NCBI RefSeq assembly: GCF_029222705.1
Contig: NZ_JARGZF010000002.1
Coordinates: 992,001-1,056,000 of the forward strand
Direction of reading: 5' to 3'
Length of the DNA stretch: 64,000 nt
Origin: Knoellia sp. p5-6-4
Lineage (GTDB): Bacteria > Actinomycetota > Actinomycetes > Actinomycetales > Dermatophilaceae
Shown here: positions 8,528-15,947 of the stretch, piece after piece
Layout of the letters: each line of letters begins with the position of its first letter
Numbering within the stretch: the stretch's first letter is position 1
The notes under the pieces: model-generated
Told to the model about the DNA's origin: nothing
Seen by the model: the letters and a program-made list of their open reading frames with translations, nothing else
The model's database searches: none
Translations under genes and position numbers: made by a program

Positions 8528-9535
8528 TCAGGGAGTGCCGAGCGAGCGAGCCCGGGCGCGCAGTTCGGCGTGGATGCCGCCGAACGCGTCCGCGGCCGGA
8601 AGCAGCGCCTTGGCTGCCTTGACCACGACGCTGTAGTTGGCGTCGACGACGTTGGCGACCGGCACCTGCGCGATCTGCGAACAGAGCTGGTAGGAGTCCA
8701 TCGGGTGCAGGCCGTACAGGCTGCTGACCCACCGCACGAGCTCGGCGTTCGCGATCCGCCACGAGTCCTCCATCGGCCGACTGGAGCCGACCGCCATCCA
8801 GTGCGTGTCGTCCTCGATCCTCGGCCACCCGGGTGCACCACCCTTGATGAGCTCGACAACCAGGGTGCTGGTCATCGCCCCCTCGACGGCCGTGCCGCAG
8901 GCCTCGCCCTCTCCCTGCCGATAGTGGCCGTCGCCGACGGAGAACATCGCGCCCTCGACGTTGACACCCAGGAACACTGTCGAGCCGGCCTTCATCTGCG
9001 GGGTGTCCATGTTGCCGCCGAATCGGTCCGGCACCAGGGAGGAGCGCACCTCGCCACCGGCGGGGGCCACACCCACGGTTCCGAGCATCGGCTCCACCGG
9101 CAGCTCGATGCGGTGGTCGCTGTGCCGCGCCGCGAAGGCGACAGTGTCTCGGTCCCGGTCGAGCTCGTAGATCCAGGTGGTGTCCGGCAAGGGTTCCTGC
9201 AGAGTGACGACGCGGTCGGTGCTCGTCATACCTCCGAAGAACGGTATGGCGGCCGAGGCGCCCCAGTCTCGGGCCGGCTCCAAGGCGACGAGGTGGAGCA
9301 CGAGGGTGTCGCCGGGCTCGGCACCCTCGACGTAGAACGGTCCGGTCTGCGGGTTGACGAACCGCAGGTCCACCTTGGCGCTGGACAGATCGTCCACACT
9401 GCGCAGCGCACCGCCGAAGGCGTCGTCGGACCAGAGCCGCAGAGCCGTTCCCGGGACGACCCGCATCACCGGGGCGACGCCTCCGAAGGTGTAGGCGTAC
9501 TCCTCACGGGTGGGCGTGTACTCCGTCACCTTCAT
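8528..9535 (-). CDS. Acetamidase/formamidase family protein
   Basis: 335 residues of the FmdA/AmdA family, which hydrolyses formamide, acetamide or related small amides to ammonia and the acid in the cytoplasm. Family features seen: VEGAEPGDTLVLHLVALEP near the N-terminal third, GGNMDTPQMKAGSTVFLGV, DGHYRQGEGEACGTAVEG (conserved metal-site loop with Asp, His and Glu), and the C-terminal DSYQLCSQIAQVPVANVVD. The start MKVTEYTPTREEY leaves no leader; the Shine-Dalgarno is weak (GAGG about 16 bases upstream). Only 14 bases separate it from the upstream oxidase gene, so the two are almost certainly cotranscribed. The amide substrate cannot be read from sequence. Confidence 0.92.
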   Translation of the reverse strand: MKVTEYTPTREEYAYTFGGVAPVMRVVPGTALRLWSDDAFGGALRSVDDLSSAKVDLRFVNPQTGPFYVEGAEPGDTLVLHLVALEPARDWGASAAIPFFGGMTSTDRVVTLQEPLPDTTWIYELDRDRDTVAFAARHSDHRIELPVEPMLGTVGVAPAGGEVRSSLVPDRFGGNMDTPQMKAGSTVFLGVNVEGAMFSVGDGHYRQGEGEACGTAVEGAMTSTLVVELIKGGAPGWPRIEDDTHWMAVGSSRPMEDSWRIANAELVRWVSSLYGLHPMDSYQLCSQIAQVPVANVVDANYSVVVKAAKALLPAADAFGGIHAELRARARSLGTP

Positions 9536-9549
9536 TGTCGGAACGTACC

Positions 9550-10767
9550 TCAGGCCCCGCGGAGCCGTACATGGTCGCGTCTGAGGTCGGATACCCGGGT
9601 CACACCCAGCAGCGCAAGGGTGCGGGCCACGTCGTCCTGCAGGATGTCGGCAGCTCGCTGCACCCCCTGCTCTCCGCCGGCCATGAGCCCGTAGAGGTAG
9701 GCCCGGCCCACGAAGGCCGCGCGAGCGCCGCATGCGACGGCGGCGACGACGTCGGCGCCGGACAGGATTCCCCCGTCGACGTAGACCTCGGCTCGGTCCC
9801 CGACTGCGTCCACCACCTCTGGCAGCACCTCCAAGGGTGTGGGTGCGCGGTCGAGCTGGCGTCCCCCGTGGTTGGAGACGATCACTGCGTCGGCGCCGGC
9901 CGCGACGACCGCGCGGGCGTCGGCGACCGTCTGGATGCCCTTGACGACGAGCGGCCCGTCCCAGGCGGACCGCAGCCATGACAGGTCGGCCATGGCCAGG
10001 GCGGGGTCGAACATCCGCCCCACGAGGTCGGCCACCGTTCCCTCGAACCGGTTGAGCGAGGCGAACTCGAGGGGGTCGGTGGTCATGAGGTCGAACCACC
10101 ACCGCGGGTGTAGCGCGCCCTCCGCGAGGGTCCGCACCGACAGCGACGGCGGGAGGGTCAGGCCGTTGCGGACGTCGCGCAGCCGCGGCCCGGCCACCGG
10201 TGTGTCCACCGTGAGGATGAGGGCCTCGAAGCCCGACTCCCGGGCCCGCGCGACGAAGTCACGAGCCGGCGCACGGTCGCGCCACAGATACAGCTGGAAC
10301 CATCGGCGCCCCTCCGGGGCGGCGGCCGCGAGCCGTTCGATGGAGGTCGTGCCCAGGGTCGAGAGCGCATAGGGGATGCCGGCGCGGGCCGCCACGCGCG
10401 CGACGGCCGGCTCCCCCTCGGTGTGCATCATCCGGGTGAACCCGGTGGGGGCGAACGCCAGGGGCGAGGCAGCCGGGCGCCCGAGGATCGTCGTGGACGT
10501 GTCCACGGCCGACACGTCCTGGAGCACGTGCGGTTGGAACTCCACCCGGGCATACGCCTGTCGGGAACGGCGCAGGCTGATCTCCTCGCCGGCAGCACCG
10601 TCGGTGTAGTCGAACACGGCTCGTGGCGCGCGGCGCCGGGCCAGCAGTCGCAGGTCGAGGATCGATGCTGCGCTGGCCAGCCGCCGCTCGGTGCGGTCGA
10701 GGGACACGACGCGCGGCCGGAGCAGCGGTCCCAGCTCGGACCAGCGCGGCCAGTGTCGGGCGCTCAT
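9550..10767 (-). CDS. FMN-dependent alpha-hydroxy-acid oxidase/dehydrogenase (L-lactate dehydrogenase-like)
   Basis: 405-residue TIM-barrel flavoenzyme of the LldD/glycolate oxidase/MftD group. Seen: FDYTDGAAGEE near residue 55, LSTLGTTSIE (FMN-contacting strand), RWFQLYLW, VKGIQTV, the catalytic SNHGGRQLD with active His and Arg near 301-304, and DGGILSGADV binding the FMN phosphate. It oxidises an L-2-hydroxy acid to the 2-oxo acid. The start at MSARHWPRWSEL aligns with the family N-terminus; an in-frame ATG nine codons earlier (10794) is the alternative. It leads an operon with amidase and SDR genes, so the substrate may be a hydroxy acid or hydroxyamide rather than lactate. No mycofactocin genes are near. 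Confidence 0.92.
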   Translation of the reverse strand: MSARHWPRWSELGPLLRPRVVSLDRTERRLASAASILDLRLLARRRAPRAVFDYTDGAAGEEISLRRSRQAYARVEFQPHVLQDVSAVDTSTTILGRPAASPLAFAPTGFTRMMHTEGEPAVARVAARAGIPYALSTLGTTSIERLAAAAPEGRRWFQLYLWRDRAPARDFVARARESGFEALILTVDTPVAGPRLRDVRNGLTLPPSLSVRTLAEGALHPRWWFDLMTTDPLEFASLNRFEGTVADLVGRMFDPALAMADLSWLRSAWDGPLVVKGIQTVADARAVVAAGADAVIVSNHGGRQLDRAPTPLEVLPEVVDAVGDRAEVYVDGGILSGADVVAAVACGARAAFVGRAYLYGLMAGGEQGVQRAADILQDDVARTLALLGVTRVSDLRRDHVRLRGA

Positions 10768-10980
10768 CCCCGAGTTGTACACGACGTCTCGCATGACCGG
10801 AACCACCCGGCCTTTGGGATGGGTCTGATGGCACCGCCAACGGCGACCCGCCGGCGTGCCGATCCCCAGCGCCTGGCTCACCCGGCCCGGTCACGGCGCC
10901 GACGCGCCGGCGTACACGTGCGCAGAGGGGACTGAAGACCCGTGTGCCCGCCCCGCCCCGGTGACAGCCTGAGACCAGGT

Positions 10981-10997
10981 CTTCCCTCTGTGGGAAG
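10981..10997. other. Small perfect hairpin upstream of the 80-aa gene
   Basis: CTTCCC-TCTGT-GGGAAG forms a 6-bp stem with a 5-base loop, 25 bases before the start of the downstream ORF and in the 255-base divergent gap. It may lie in the leader of that gene or in its control region. Nothing else in the gap is recognisable. Confidence 0.3.
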
Positions 10998-11022
10998 GGC
11001 GATGGTCGGGAGGTGGCCAGCC

Positions 11023-11265
11023 ATGAGTGACGTCAACAGCGAACGAGCCCGGCACGAGGCCCGCGAGTCCGTGGGCAACCGGCCGCCGCGCGAGGGCGAG
11101 AACCGGGTCGAGGCTGCCATGCGGCGCTACCTCGGCGCCGAGATGTTCGACGAGCTCCACCGCCCGGAGGAGAAGGCGGAGAAGAAGCCGCCGAAGAAGG
11201 CCGCGAAGCCGGCACCCGCGGCGGCCCCGGAGGAGCCCGAGGAGGGCACCGGCGAGAAGGCCTGA
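11023..11265 (+). CDS. Hypothetical 80-aa charged protein with Lys/Pro/Ala/Glu-rich tail
   Basis: I do not recognise this family. The start MSDVNSERARHEARESVGN is chosen for the very good GGGAGGTGG seven bases upstream; the frame is open further upstream without support. Residues 1-45 look helical and contain ENRVEAAMRRYLGAEMFDEL, the likely conserved core. Residues 48-80 are a disordered KPPKKAAKPAPAAAPEEPEE tail. It lies 27 bases before maf. In many actinobacteria a small acyl-CoA carboxylase epsilon subunit sits beside maf; the size fits, but I do not see the epsilon motif, so I do not assign it. Confidence 0.6.
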   Translation: MSDVNSERARHEARESVGNRPPREGENRVEAAMRRYLGAEMFDELHRPEEKAEKKPPKKAAKPAPAAAPEEPEEGTGEKA

Positions 11266-11279
11266 CCCGGCAACGTCGA

Positions 11280-11285
11280 TAGGCT
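11280..11285 (+). promoter_or_regulatory. -10 box TAGGCT of maf, leaderless configuration
   Basis: TAGGCT is followed by seven bases and then the ATG of maf, so transcription would begin at or within a base of the start codon. No Shine-Dalgarno is present in the spacer. Confidence 0.6.
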
Positions 11286-11292
11286 CGCCGCC

Positions 11293-11949
11293 ATGAGCGA
11301 GCACCCGTACCCGGTCCACGTCGTCCTCGCCTCGGCGTCGCCTGCCCGCAAGCGGCTCCTGCACGCTGCCGGCATCGAGCCGAGCATCATGGTCAGCGGC
11401 GTGGACGAGGACGCCGCGACGGCGGCCGCCGAGCAGACCTACGGCCCCCTCGCCCCGGAGGACCTCGCCCTCGTCCTCGCCCGCGCCAAGGCCGAGGACG
11501 TCGCCTCCCAGGTCGACGACGCGCTCGTCGTCGGGTGCGACTCGATCCTCGAGCTCGACGGCGACGGCCACGGCAAGCCGGCGAACGCCGAGGAGGCCGT
11601 CGCCCGCTGGCAGCGCATGCGGGGCCGCACGGGCGTGCTCCACACGGGCCACTGGGTCATCGACACCCGTGAGGACGACGGCACCGGCGCCACCTTGGGC
11701 GCCACGGCCTCCACGACGGTGCACTTCGCCGCCATCGACGACGACGAGATCCGCGCCTACGTCGAGACCGGCGAGCCGCTCCGCGTCGCCGGCTCGTTCA
11801 CCCTCGACGGGATGGGGGCGCCCTTCGTCGCCGGCATCGAGGGCGACCCCAGCAACGTCGTGGGCCTCAGCCTTCCGCTGCTGCGCGAGCTCCTCGCCGA
11901 GGTGGGCATCGCCTGGCGCACCCTGCGCGCCCCGGGGATCCCCACGTGA
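11293..11949 (+). CDS. maf: Maf-family nucleoside triphosphate pyrophosphatase
   Basis: 218 residues. Maf proteins hydrolyse non-canonical or modified nucleoside triphosphates to monophosphates plus pyrophosphate, in the cytoplasm. Seen: the N-terminal LASASPARKRLLHAAGI (substrate loop with Ser and Arg), the catalytic Asp in VVGCDSILELDG, KPANAEEAVARWQRMRGRTGVLHTG, and the C-terminal GAPFVAGIEGDPSNVVGLSL. Slightly longer than the ~200-aa norm because of an acidic insertion near 120-130. Start ATG fixed by the leaderless TAGGCT promoter. A short downstream ORF overlaps its stop (GTGA). Confidence 0.95.
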   Translation: MSEHPYPVHVVLASASPARKRLLHAAGIEPSIMVSGVDEDAATAAAEQTYGPLAPEDLALVLARAKAEDVASQVDDALVVGCDSILELDGDGHGKPANAEEAVARWQRMRGRTGVLHTGHWVIDTREDDGTGATLGATASTTVHFAAIDDDEIRAYVETGEPLRVAGSFTLDGMGAPFVAGIEGDPSNVVGLSLPLLRELLAEVGIAWRTLRAPGIPT

Positions 11950-12164
11950 GGCGCCGTCTCGACCACAATCGGCGCGCCGGCATGCTCACCGCCCTGGTCG
12001 GCCTGGGCTTCGCGGCAGTGGACGCGGCGGCTCGCCCGGAGCCGGGATCGGCGCGCCCGACCATGGCGGCGCGGCTGCGCCGAGCCTGCCTCGTCGCCGC
12101 GCCCTTCCTCGCCGGCGGCCACGTCATGTTCTGGCGCGGGGTGCTCCCCCGCCGCCGCTCCTGA
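11946..12164 (+). CDS. Hypothetical 72-aa Ala/Arg-rich protein coupled to maf
   Basis: The GTG overlaps the maf TGA by four bases (GTGA), a coupling used repeatedly in this window, and the frame stays open for 72 codons to just before the convergent carboxylase gene. Two weakly hydrophobic stretches (GMLTALVGLGFAAVDAAA and ACLVAAPFLAGGHVMFW) could be membrane segments separated by an Arg-rich loop. I recognise no family. It could be a chance open frame in GC-rich DNA. Confidence 0.4.
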   Translation: MRRRLDHNRRAGMLTALVGLGFAAVDAAARPEPGSARPTMAARLRRACLVAAPFLAGGHVMFWRGVLPRRRS

Positions 12165-12185
12165 CGGGCCGCCGAGAGGAGCGGC
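12154..12185. terminator. Convergent hairpin between maf-side ORF and accD
   Basis: GCCGCTCC and GGAGCGGC form an 8-bp perfect stem around a 16-base loop, ending one base before the carboxylase stop codon. The position between convergent genes fits a two-way terminator; no T-run follows. Confidence 0.45.
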
Positions 12186-13784
12186 TCAGACGGGCGGGAC
12201 GTCGCGGCGCTTCGTCGCGAAGTGCCGGTCGCGGGCGCTGGCGTAGCGCAACCGCAGCAGCAGCTCCGCACGCAGGGCATCGGCCTCGATGATCTCGTCG
12301 AGCACCAGGTCGGAGGCCAGCCGCTCGAGGTCGACGTCCTCCTCGTACTCGCGCCGCATCTGCTGCACGAAGGCATCGCGGGCCTCGGCGCCCTGCTCGG
12401 CCTCAACGGCCGCGATCTTGTTGGCGTAGACCGCGTTCACGGCTGCCTCGGGCCCCATGACGGCGATCCGTGCGGTCGGGAGCGCGATGGTCGCGTCGGG
12501 CGCGAACCCCGGGCCGCCCATGGCGTAGAGCCCGGCGCCGTAGGCCTTGCGGACGATCACGCAGAACTGCGGCACCGTCGCCGACGAGACGGCCGAGACC
12601 ATCTTGGCGCCATGGCGGATGATGCCGCCGCGCTCGACCTCCGAGCCGATCATGAAGCCGGGCACGTCGGCCAGGTAGATGATCGGGATCGAGAAGGCGT
12701 CGCACAGCCAGATGAACCGGGCTGCCTTGTCGGCGCTGTCGGTGAAGAGCACCCCGCCCTTGACGGCCGAGTTGTTGGCGACGATGCCGACCGTCTCGCC
12801 CGCCATGCGACCGAGGCCGATGACGAGCTCGGCGGCGAACAGCGGTTTGATCTCGAAGAACGAGTCGTCGTCGAGCAGGCCGTCGATGACCTCGTGGATG
12901 TCGAACGGCTGGCTCTCGCGCTCCGGGACGGTGTGCCGCGTCAGCGGCTGCGCCGGCTCCTCCGGGTGGTAGGACGGCAGGTCGGAGTGCCAGTTCTGCG
13001 GCATGTACGAGAAGTAGAGCTTGGCCAGCTCGATGGCCTCGGTGTCGTCACCCGCGAGCAGGTCGCCGACGCCCGAGACGGTGCAGTGCATGCGCGCACC
13101 ACCCATCTCCTCGAGGGAGACCTTCTCCCCCACCACCATCTCCGCCATGCGCGGGCTGCCGAGGTACATCGACGCGTTGCCCTCGACCATGATGACGATG
13201 TCGGTGAACGACGGGATGTAGGCACCACCGGCGGCGCTCGGCCCGAAGAGGCAGCAGATCTGCGGCACCTTGCCCGACAGCGCCACCTGGTTGTGGAAGA
13301 TGCGTCCGGCGCCGCGACGGCCGGGGAAGAGGTCCACCTGGTCGGTGATGCGGGCGCCTGCCGAGTCGACGAACCAGAAGACCGGCAGTTCCTCGCGCAG
13401 CGCCATCTCGGTGGCCCGCACGATCTTCTCCACGGTGCGCGCGCCCCACGAGCCCGCCTTCACGGTCGGGTCGTTGGCGACGACGATCGCCGGGCGGCCG
13501 TCGACGGTCCCGCGCCCGGTGACGACGCCGTCGGCGGGAAGGCCGTCGGACATCGCGTTGGCGTAGCGGCCGTCCTCGACGAAGGAGCCCTCGTCGAACA
13601 GCAGGGCGATCCGGTCGCGCACGAACAGCTTGTTCTGGGAGTCGAGCTTCGCCTTGGCCTTCTCCGGCGGCGTCGCCGACGCCCGGTATGCCGCGGCGAG
13701 CCGCTCGCGGACATCGGTCACCTTGGGGTCCGCGCCGGAGTCCGGACCGGTGGCGAACGGGGGACTGGAGCTCGAGGAGGTCAC
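12186..13784 (-). CDS. Acyl-CoA carboxylase carboxyltransferase (beta) subunit
   Basis: 532-residue two-lobed carboxyltransferase of the PCC/MCC beta family; it moves CO2 from carboxybiotin to an acyl-CoA. Crotonase-like lobes show SGARITDQVDLFPG, SAAGGAYIPSFTDIVIMVEG (first oxyanion hole), MHCTVSGVGDLLAGDDTEAI, then LADVPGFMIGSEVERGGIIR and KAYGAGLYAMGGPGF (second oxyanion hole). The GTG start VTSSSSSPP has AGAAGG seven bases upstream; another GTG is two codons earlier. It is 26 bases behind an acyl-CoA dehydrogenase, an arrangement typical of leucine/isovalerate or other branched-chain acyl-CoA catabolism, so methylcrotonyl- or a short-chain acyl-CoA is the likely substrate. A biotin carboxylase (accA) lies 6.4 kb away, not in this operon. 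Confidence 0.92.
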   Translation of the reverse strand: MTSSSSSPPFATGPDSGADPKVTDVRERLAAAYRASATPPEKAKAKLDSQNKLFVRDRIALLFDEGSFVEDGRYANAMSDGLPADGVVTGRGTVDGRPAIVVANDPTVKAGSWGARTVEKIVRATEMALREELPVFWFVDSAGARITDQVDLFPGRRGAGRIFHNQVALSGKVPQICCLFGPSAAGGAYIPSFTDIVIMVEGNASMYLGSPRMAEMVVGEKVSLEEMGGARMHCTVSGVGDLLAGDDTEAIELAKLYFSYMPQNWHSDLPSYHPEEPAQPLTRHTVPERESQPFDIHEVIDGLLDDDSFFEIKPLFAAELVIGLGRMAGETVGIVANNSAVKGGVLFTDSADKAARFIWLCDAFSIPIIYLADVPGFMIGSEVERGGIIRHGAKMVSAVSSATVPQFCVIVRKAYGAGLYAMGGPGFAPDATIALPTARIAVMGPEAAVNAVYANKIAAVEAEQGAEARDAFVQQMRREYEEDVDLERLASDLVLDEIIEADALRAELLLRLRYASARDRHFATKRRDVPPV

Positions 13785-13810
13785 CGGCACACCTTCTCGC
13801 ACCTCGGCAC

Positions 13811-14992
13811 TCACGCGGTGGGGAGGCCGAGGTTGCGGGCGATGACCATGCGCTGCACCTCGGAGGTACCCTCGCCGATCTCGAGGATCTTGGCGTCGCG
13901 GTAGAAGCGCGCGACGGGGTACTCCTCCATGAACCCGTTGCCGCCGAAGACCTGCGTCGCGATGCGGGTCGCGGTCACGGCCGCCTCGGTGGAGTAGAGC
14001 TTGCAGATGGCGGCGGCCTGCTTGACCTCGGCGACCGAGCGGCGACCGTGCTCGAGCTCGTCCTTGAGCCAGGCGGCCTTGTAGGTGAGCTGGCGCGAGG
14101 CCTCGACCATGACGGCGAGGTCGGCGATCTGGAACGAGACGCCCTGGTTGACGCCGATCGGCTTGCCGAACGCCTTGCGGGTCTTGGCGTACCCGGTGGT
14201 CTCCTCGAGCATCCGCTGGCTCATGCCGACCGCGAGGGCCGAGATCGCGATCCGGCCGTCGTCGAGGGTCTTGAGGAACTGCTTGAAGCCGTTGCCCTCC
14301 TGGCCGAGCAGGTTGCCCGCGGGGACACGACAGTTCTCGAAGGTCAGGCCGTGGGTGTCGGAGGCGTGCCAGCCGAGCTTGTCGTAGGCCGGCTCGACGG
14401 TGAACCCGGGGGTGCCGTTGGGGACCATGATCGCGCTGATCTGCGCAGAGCCGTCCTCGTTGGTGCCGGTGCGGGCGGTGACGGTGACGACCGAGGTGAT
14501 GTCGGTGCCGGAGTTGGTGATGAACGCCTTGGCGCCGTTGATGACCCACTCGTCGCCGTCACGGACCGCCTTGGTGCGGGTCGCACCGGCGTCGGAGCCC
14601 GCGTCGGGCTCGGTGAGGCCGAAGCCGGCGAGCGCGCGGCCGGCGACGAGGTCGGGCAGGAAGCGCTCCTTCTGCTCCTGGCTGCCGTAGGTGAGGATCG
14701 GGTTGATGCCGAGGCCGACACCGGCCGACAGCGTGATGCCGATCGACTGGTCGACGCGGCCGAGCTCCTCGATGGCGACGCAGAGCGAGGTGAAGTCTCC
14801 GTCCTCGCCCATGCCGCCGAACTCCTCCGGCACGACCAGGCCGAACAGGCCCAGCTCGCCCATCTTCGGCACCAGGTCGGAGGGGAAGTGGTGGTCGCGG
14901 TCCCACTTCGCGATGTGGGGCTCGACCTCTGCCTCGGCGAACTCCCGGACGACCTTGCGGAAGTCCTCGTGGTCCTTGCTCAGCTCGAACAT
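13811..14992 (-). CDS. Acyl-CoA dehydrogenase
   Basis: 393-residue FAD-dependent acyl-CoA dehydrogenase with the full three-domain fold. Seen: GFGLTEPDAGSDAGA (FAD/substrate), WVINGAKAFITNSG, GNGFKQFLKTLDDGRI, RKAFGKPIG, and the C-terminal FGGNGFMEEYPVARFYRDAK with IGEGTSEVQR, whose Glu near 374 is the expected catalytic base. The start MFELSKDHEDFRKVVREFAE is the standard N-terminus. It is the first gene of a leftward pair with the carboxylase and faces a MerR regulator across a 60-base gap holding a palindrome. It probably dehydrogenates a short or branched acyl-CoA that the carboxylase then acts on. Confidence 0.95.
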   Translation of the reverse strand: MFELSKDHEDFRKVVREFAEAEVEPHIAKWDRDHHFPSDLVPKMGELGLFGLVVPEEFGGMGEDGDFTSLCVAIEELGRVDQSIGITLSAGVGLGINPILTYGSQEQKERFLPDLVAGRALAGFGLTEPDAGSDAGATRTKAVRDGDEWVINGAKAFITNSGTDITSVVTVTARTGTNEDGSAQISAIMVPNGTPGFTVEPAYDKLGWHASDTHGLTFENCRVPAGNLLGQEGNGFKQFLKTLDDGRIAISALAVGMSQRMLEETTGYAKTRKAFGKPIGVNQGVSFQIADLAVMVEASRQLTYKAAWLKDELEHGRRSVAEVKQAAAICKLYSTEAAVTATRIATQVFGGNGFMEEYPVARFYRDAKILEIGEGTSEVQRMVIARNLGLPTA

Positions 14993-15014
14993 CGTCGTTC
15001 CCGCTTCCTGAGTG

Positions 15015-15038
15015 CTTGACGTTGACGTAAACGTAAAG
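15015..15038. promoter_or_regulatory. 24-bp palindromic operator between acyl-CoA dehydrogenase and MerR genes
   Basis: The half sites CTTGACGTTGAC and GTAAACGTAAAG make a 24-bp palindrome with 20 of 24 bases self-complementary. It lies 22 bases before the dehydrogenase ATG and 14 bases before the preferred MerR ATG. The ACGT-rich pattern resembles, as I recall, the sites of LiuR-type MerR regulators of branched-chain amino acid catabolism. Likely bound by the adjacent MerR protein. Confidence 0.7.
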
Positions 15039-15052
15039 CAATGATGGGTGCC

Positions 15053-15451
15053 ATGACAACCCCGACCCGGCAGCAGGAGCGGACCTGGACGATCCGTGAG
15101 GTCGCCCACGAGTTCGGGGTCACCCACCGCACGGTGCGGCACTACGAGGACCTCGGGCTCATCTCTCCCGAGCGCCGCGGCACGACGCGGGTCTACCACC
15201 GCCGCGACCGCACGAGGCTGAACCTCATCCTGCGCGGCAAGCGCCTCGGCTTCCCGCTCGAGGAGATCCGCACGATCATCGACCTCTACGACCGTCCGCG
15301 GGGCAAGGCCAGCCAGCTCGAGTACGTCCTCGACCAGATCGACGAGCGCCGCGCCGACCTCGAGCAGCGGCGCCGCGACATCGAGGACGCCCTCTTCGAG
15401 CTCGGCGAGTTCGAGCGCCGCTGCCGCGAGGACCTCAGCCGGCTGGGCTGA
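15053..15451 (+). CDS. MerR-family transcriptional regulator of the acyl-CoA genes
   Basis: 132 residues from MTTPTRQQERTWTIREVAHE; two earlier in-frame ATGs (15041, 15044) are possible but lack a better ribosome site. The winged helix-turn-helix TIREVAHEFGVTHRTVRHYED is followed by GLISPERRGTTRVYHRRD, the MerR wing. The C-terminus is a long coiled coil (LEYVLDQIDERRADLEQRRRDI) with a single Cys, so metal sensing is unlikely. It is divergent from the dehydrogenase-carboxylase pair, and the shared palindrome points to control of both. By analogy with LiuR it may respond to a branched-chain acyl-CoA or carboxylate; that is inference. Confidence 0.92.
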   Translation: MTTPTRQQERTWTIREVAHEFGVTHRTVRHYEDLGLISPERRGTTRVYHRRDRTRLNLILRGKRLGFPLEEIRTIIDLYDRPRGKASQLEYVLDQIDERRADLEQRRRDIEDALFELGEFERRCREDLSRLG

Positions 15452-15947
15452 CCTCCACGCCCACCAGCGCCGCGTTGCCCCGGGCGTCGACGCGCACCCG
15501 CGCGACCGCCGAGCCCGAGGCCACTGCCCGCTCGACCCCGATCGCCTTGTCCTGCGGGAGGAACCAGCTCTCGATGCCGCAGCGCATGCGCCACTCGGCG
15601 TCGCTGCAGCGCATGTAGGGGCCGGAGTCGGGCCGCATGCGCGTAGCCTCGCCACCGCGCCAGAGTGCACCGTCCCGCACGAGGGGGATGAACACCTCGC
15701 CCCGCTCCCCCGGCACGTCGTCCGGCCGCCAGAAGCCGCTCTCCGAGGAGCCGCTCAGGGTCGGGTAGCCGAGGTCGACGTACGCCCCGCGGAACGGGTC
15801 GACCGGGTCGACGGGTCGCACCGCCAGGAGGTACTCGTCGCCGGTGAGGCGTGCCGACAGCGGCCCGGCGACCGCGACGCCGACCAGGGCGAGCTGGGCG
15901 GCACAGGCCGCGGCCAGGAGCACGATGCGGGAGGGCAGCCGGTTCAT
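15435..15947 (-). CDS. GDYXXLXY-domain protein
   Basis: 170 residues with one N-terminal hydrophobic segment (IVLLAAACAAQLALVGVAVAG), then LTGDEYLLAVRPVDPVDPFRGAYVDLGY, the motif that names the GDYXXLXY family, here with GDEYLL and AYVDLGY. It is anchored in the membrane with the rest likely outside. AGGGAGG lies seven bases before the ATG, which overlaps the stop of the DUF2157 gene by four bases. The two families are regularly found as a pair; their function is unknown. Its 3' end overlaps the convergent merR gene by 17 bases. Confidence 0.85.
   Translation of the reverse strand: MNRLPSRIVLLAAACAAQLALVGVAVAGPLSARLTGDEYLLAVRPVDPVDPFRGAYVDLGYPTLSGSSESGFWRPDDVPGERGEVFIPLVRDGALWRGGEATRMRPDSGPYMRCSDAEWRMRCGIESWFLPQDKAIGVERAVASGSAVARVRVDARGNAALVGVEVSPAG

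Noticed and set aside
11023-11265. Assignment of the 80-aa ORF as acyl-CoA carboxylase epsilon subunit
   Set aside because: Position and size fit loosely, but I do not see the epsilon-subunit sequence pattern.
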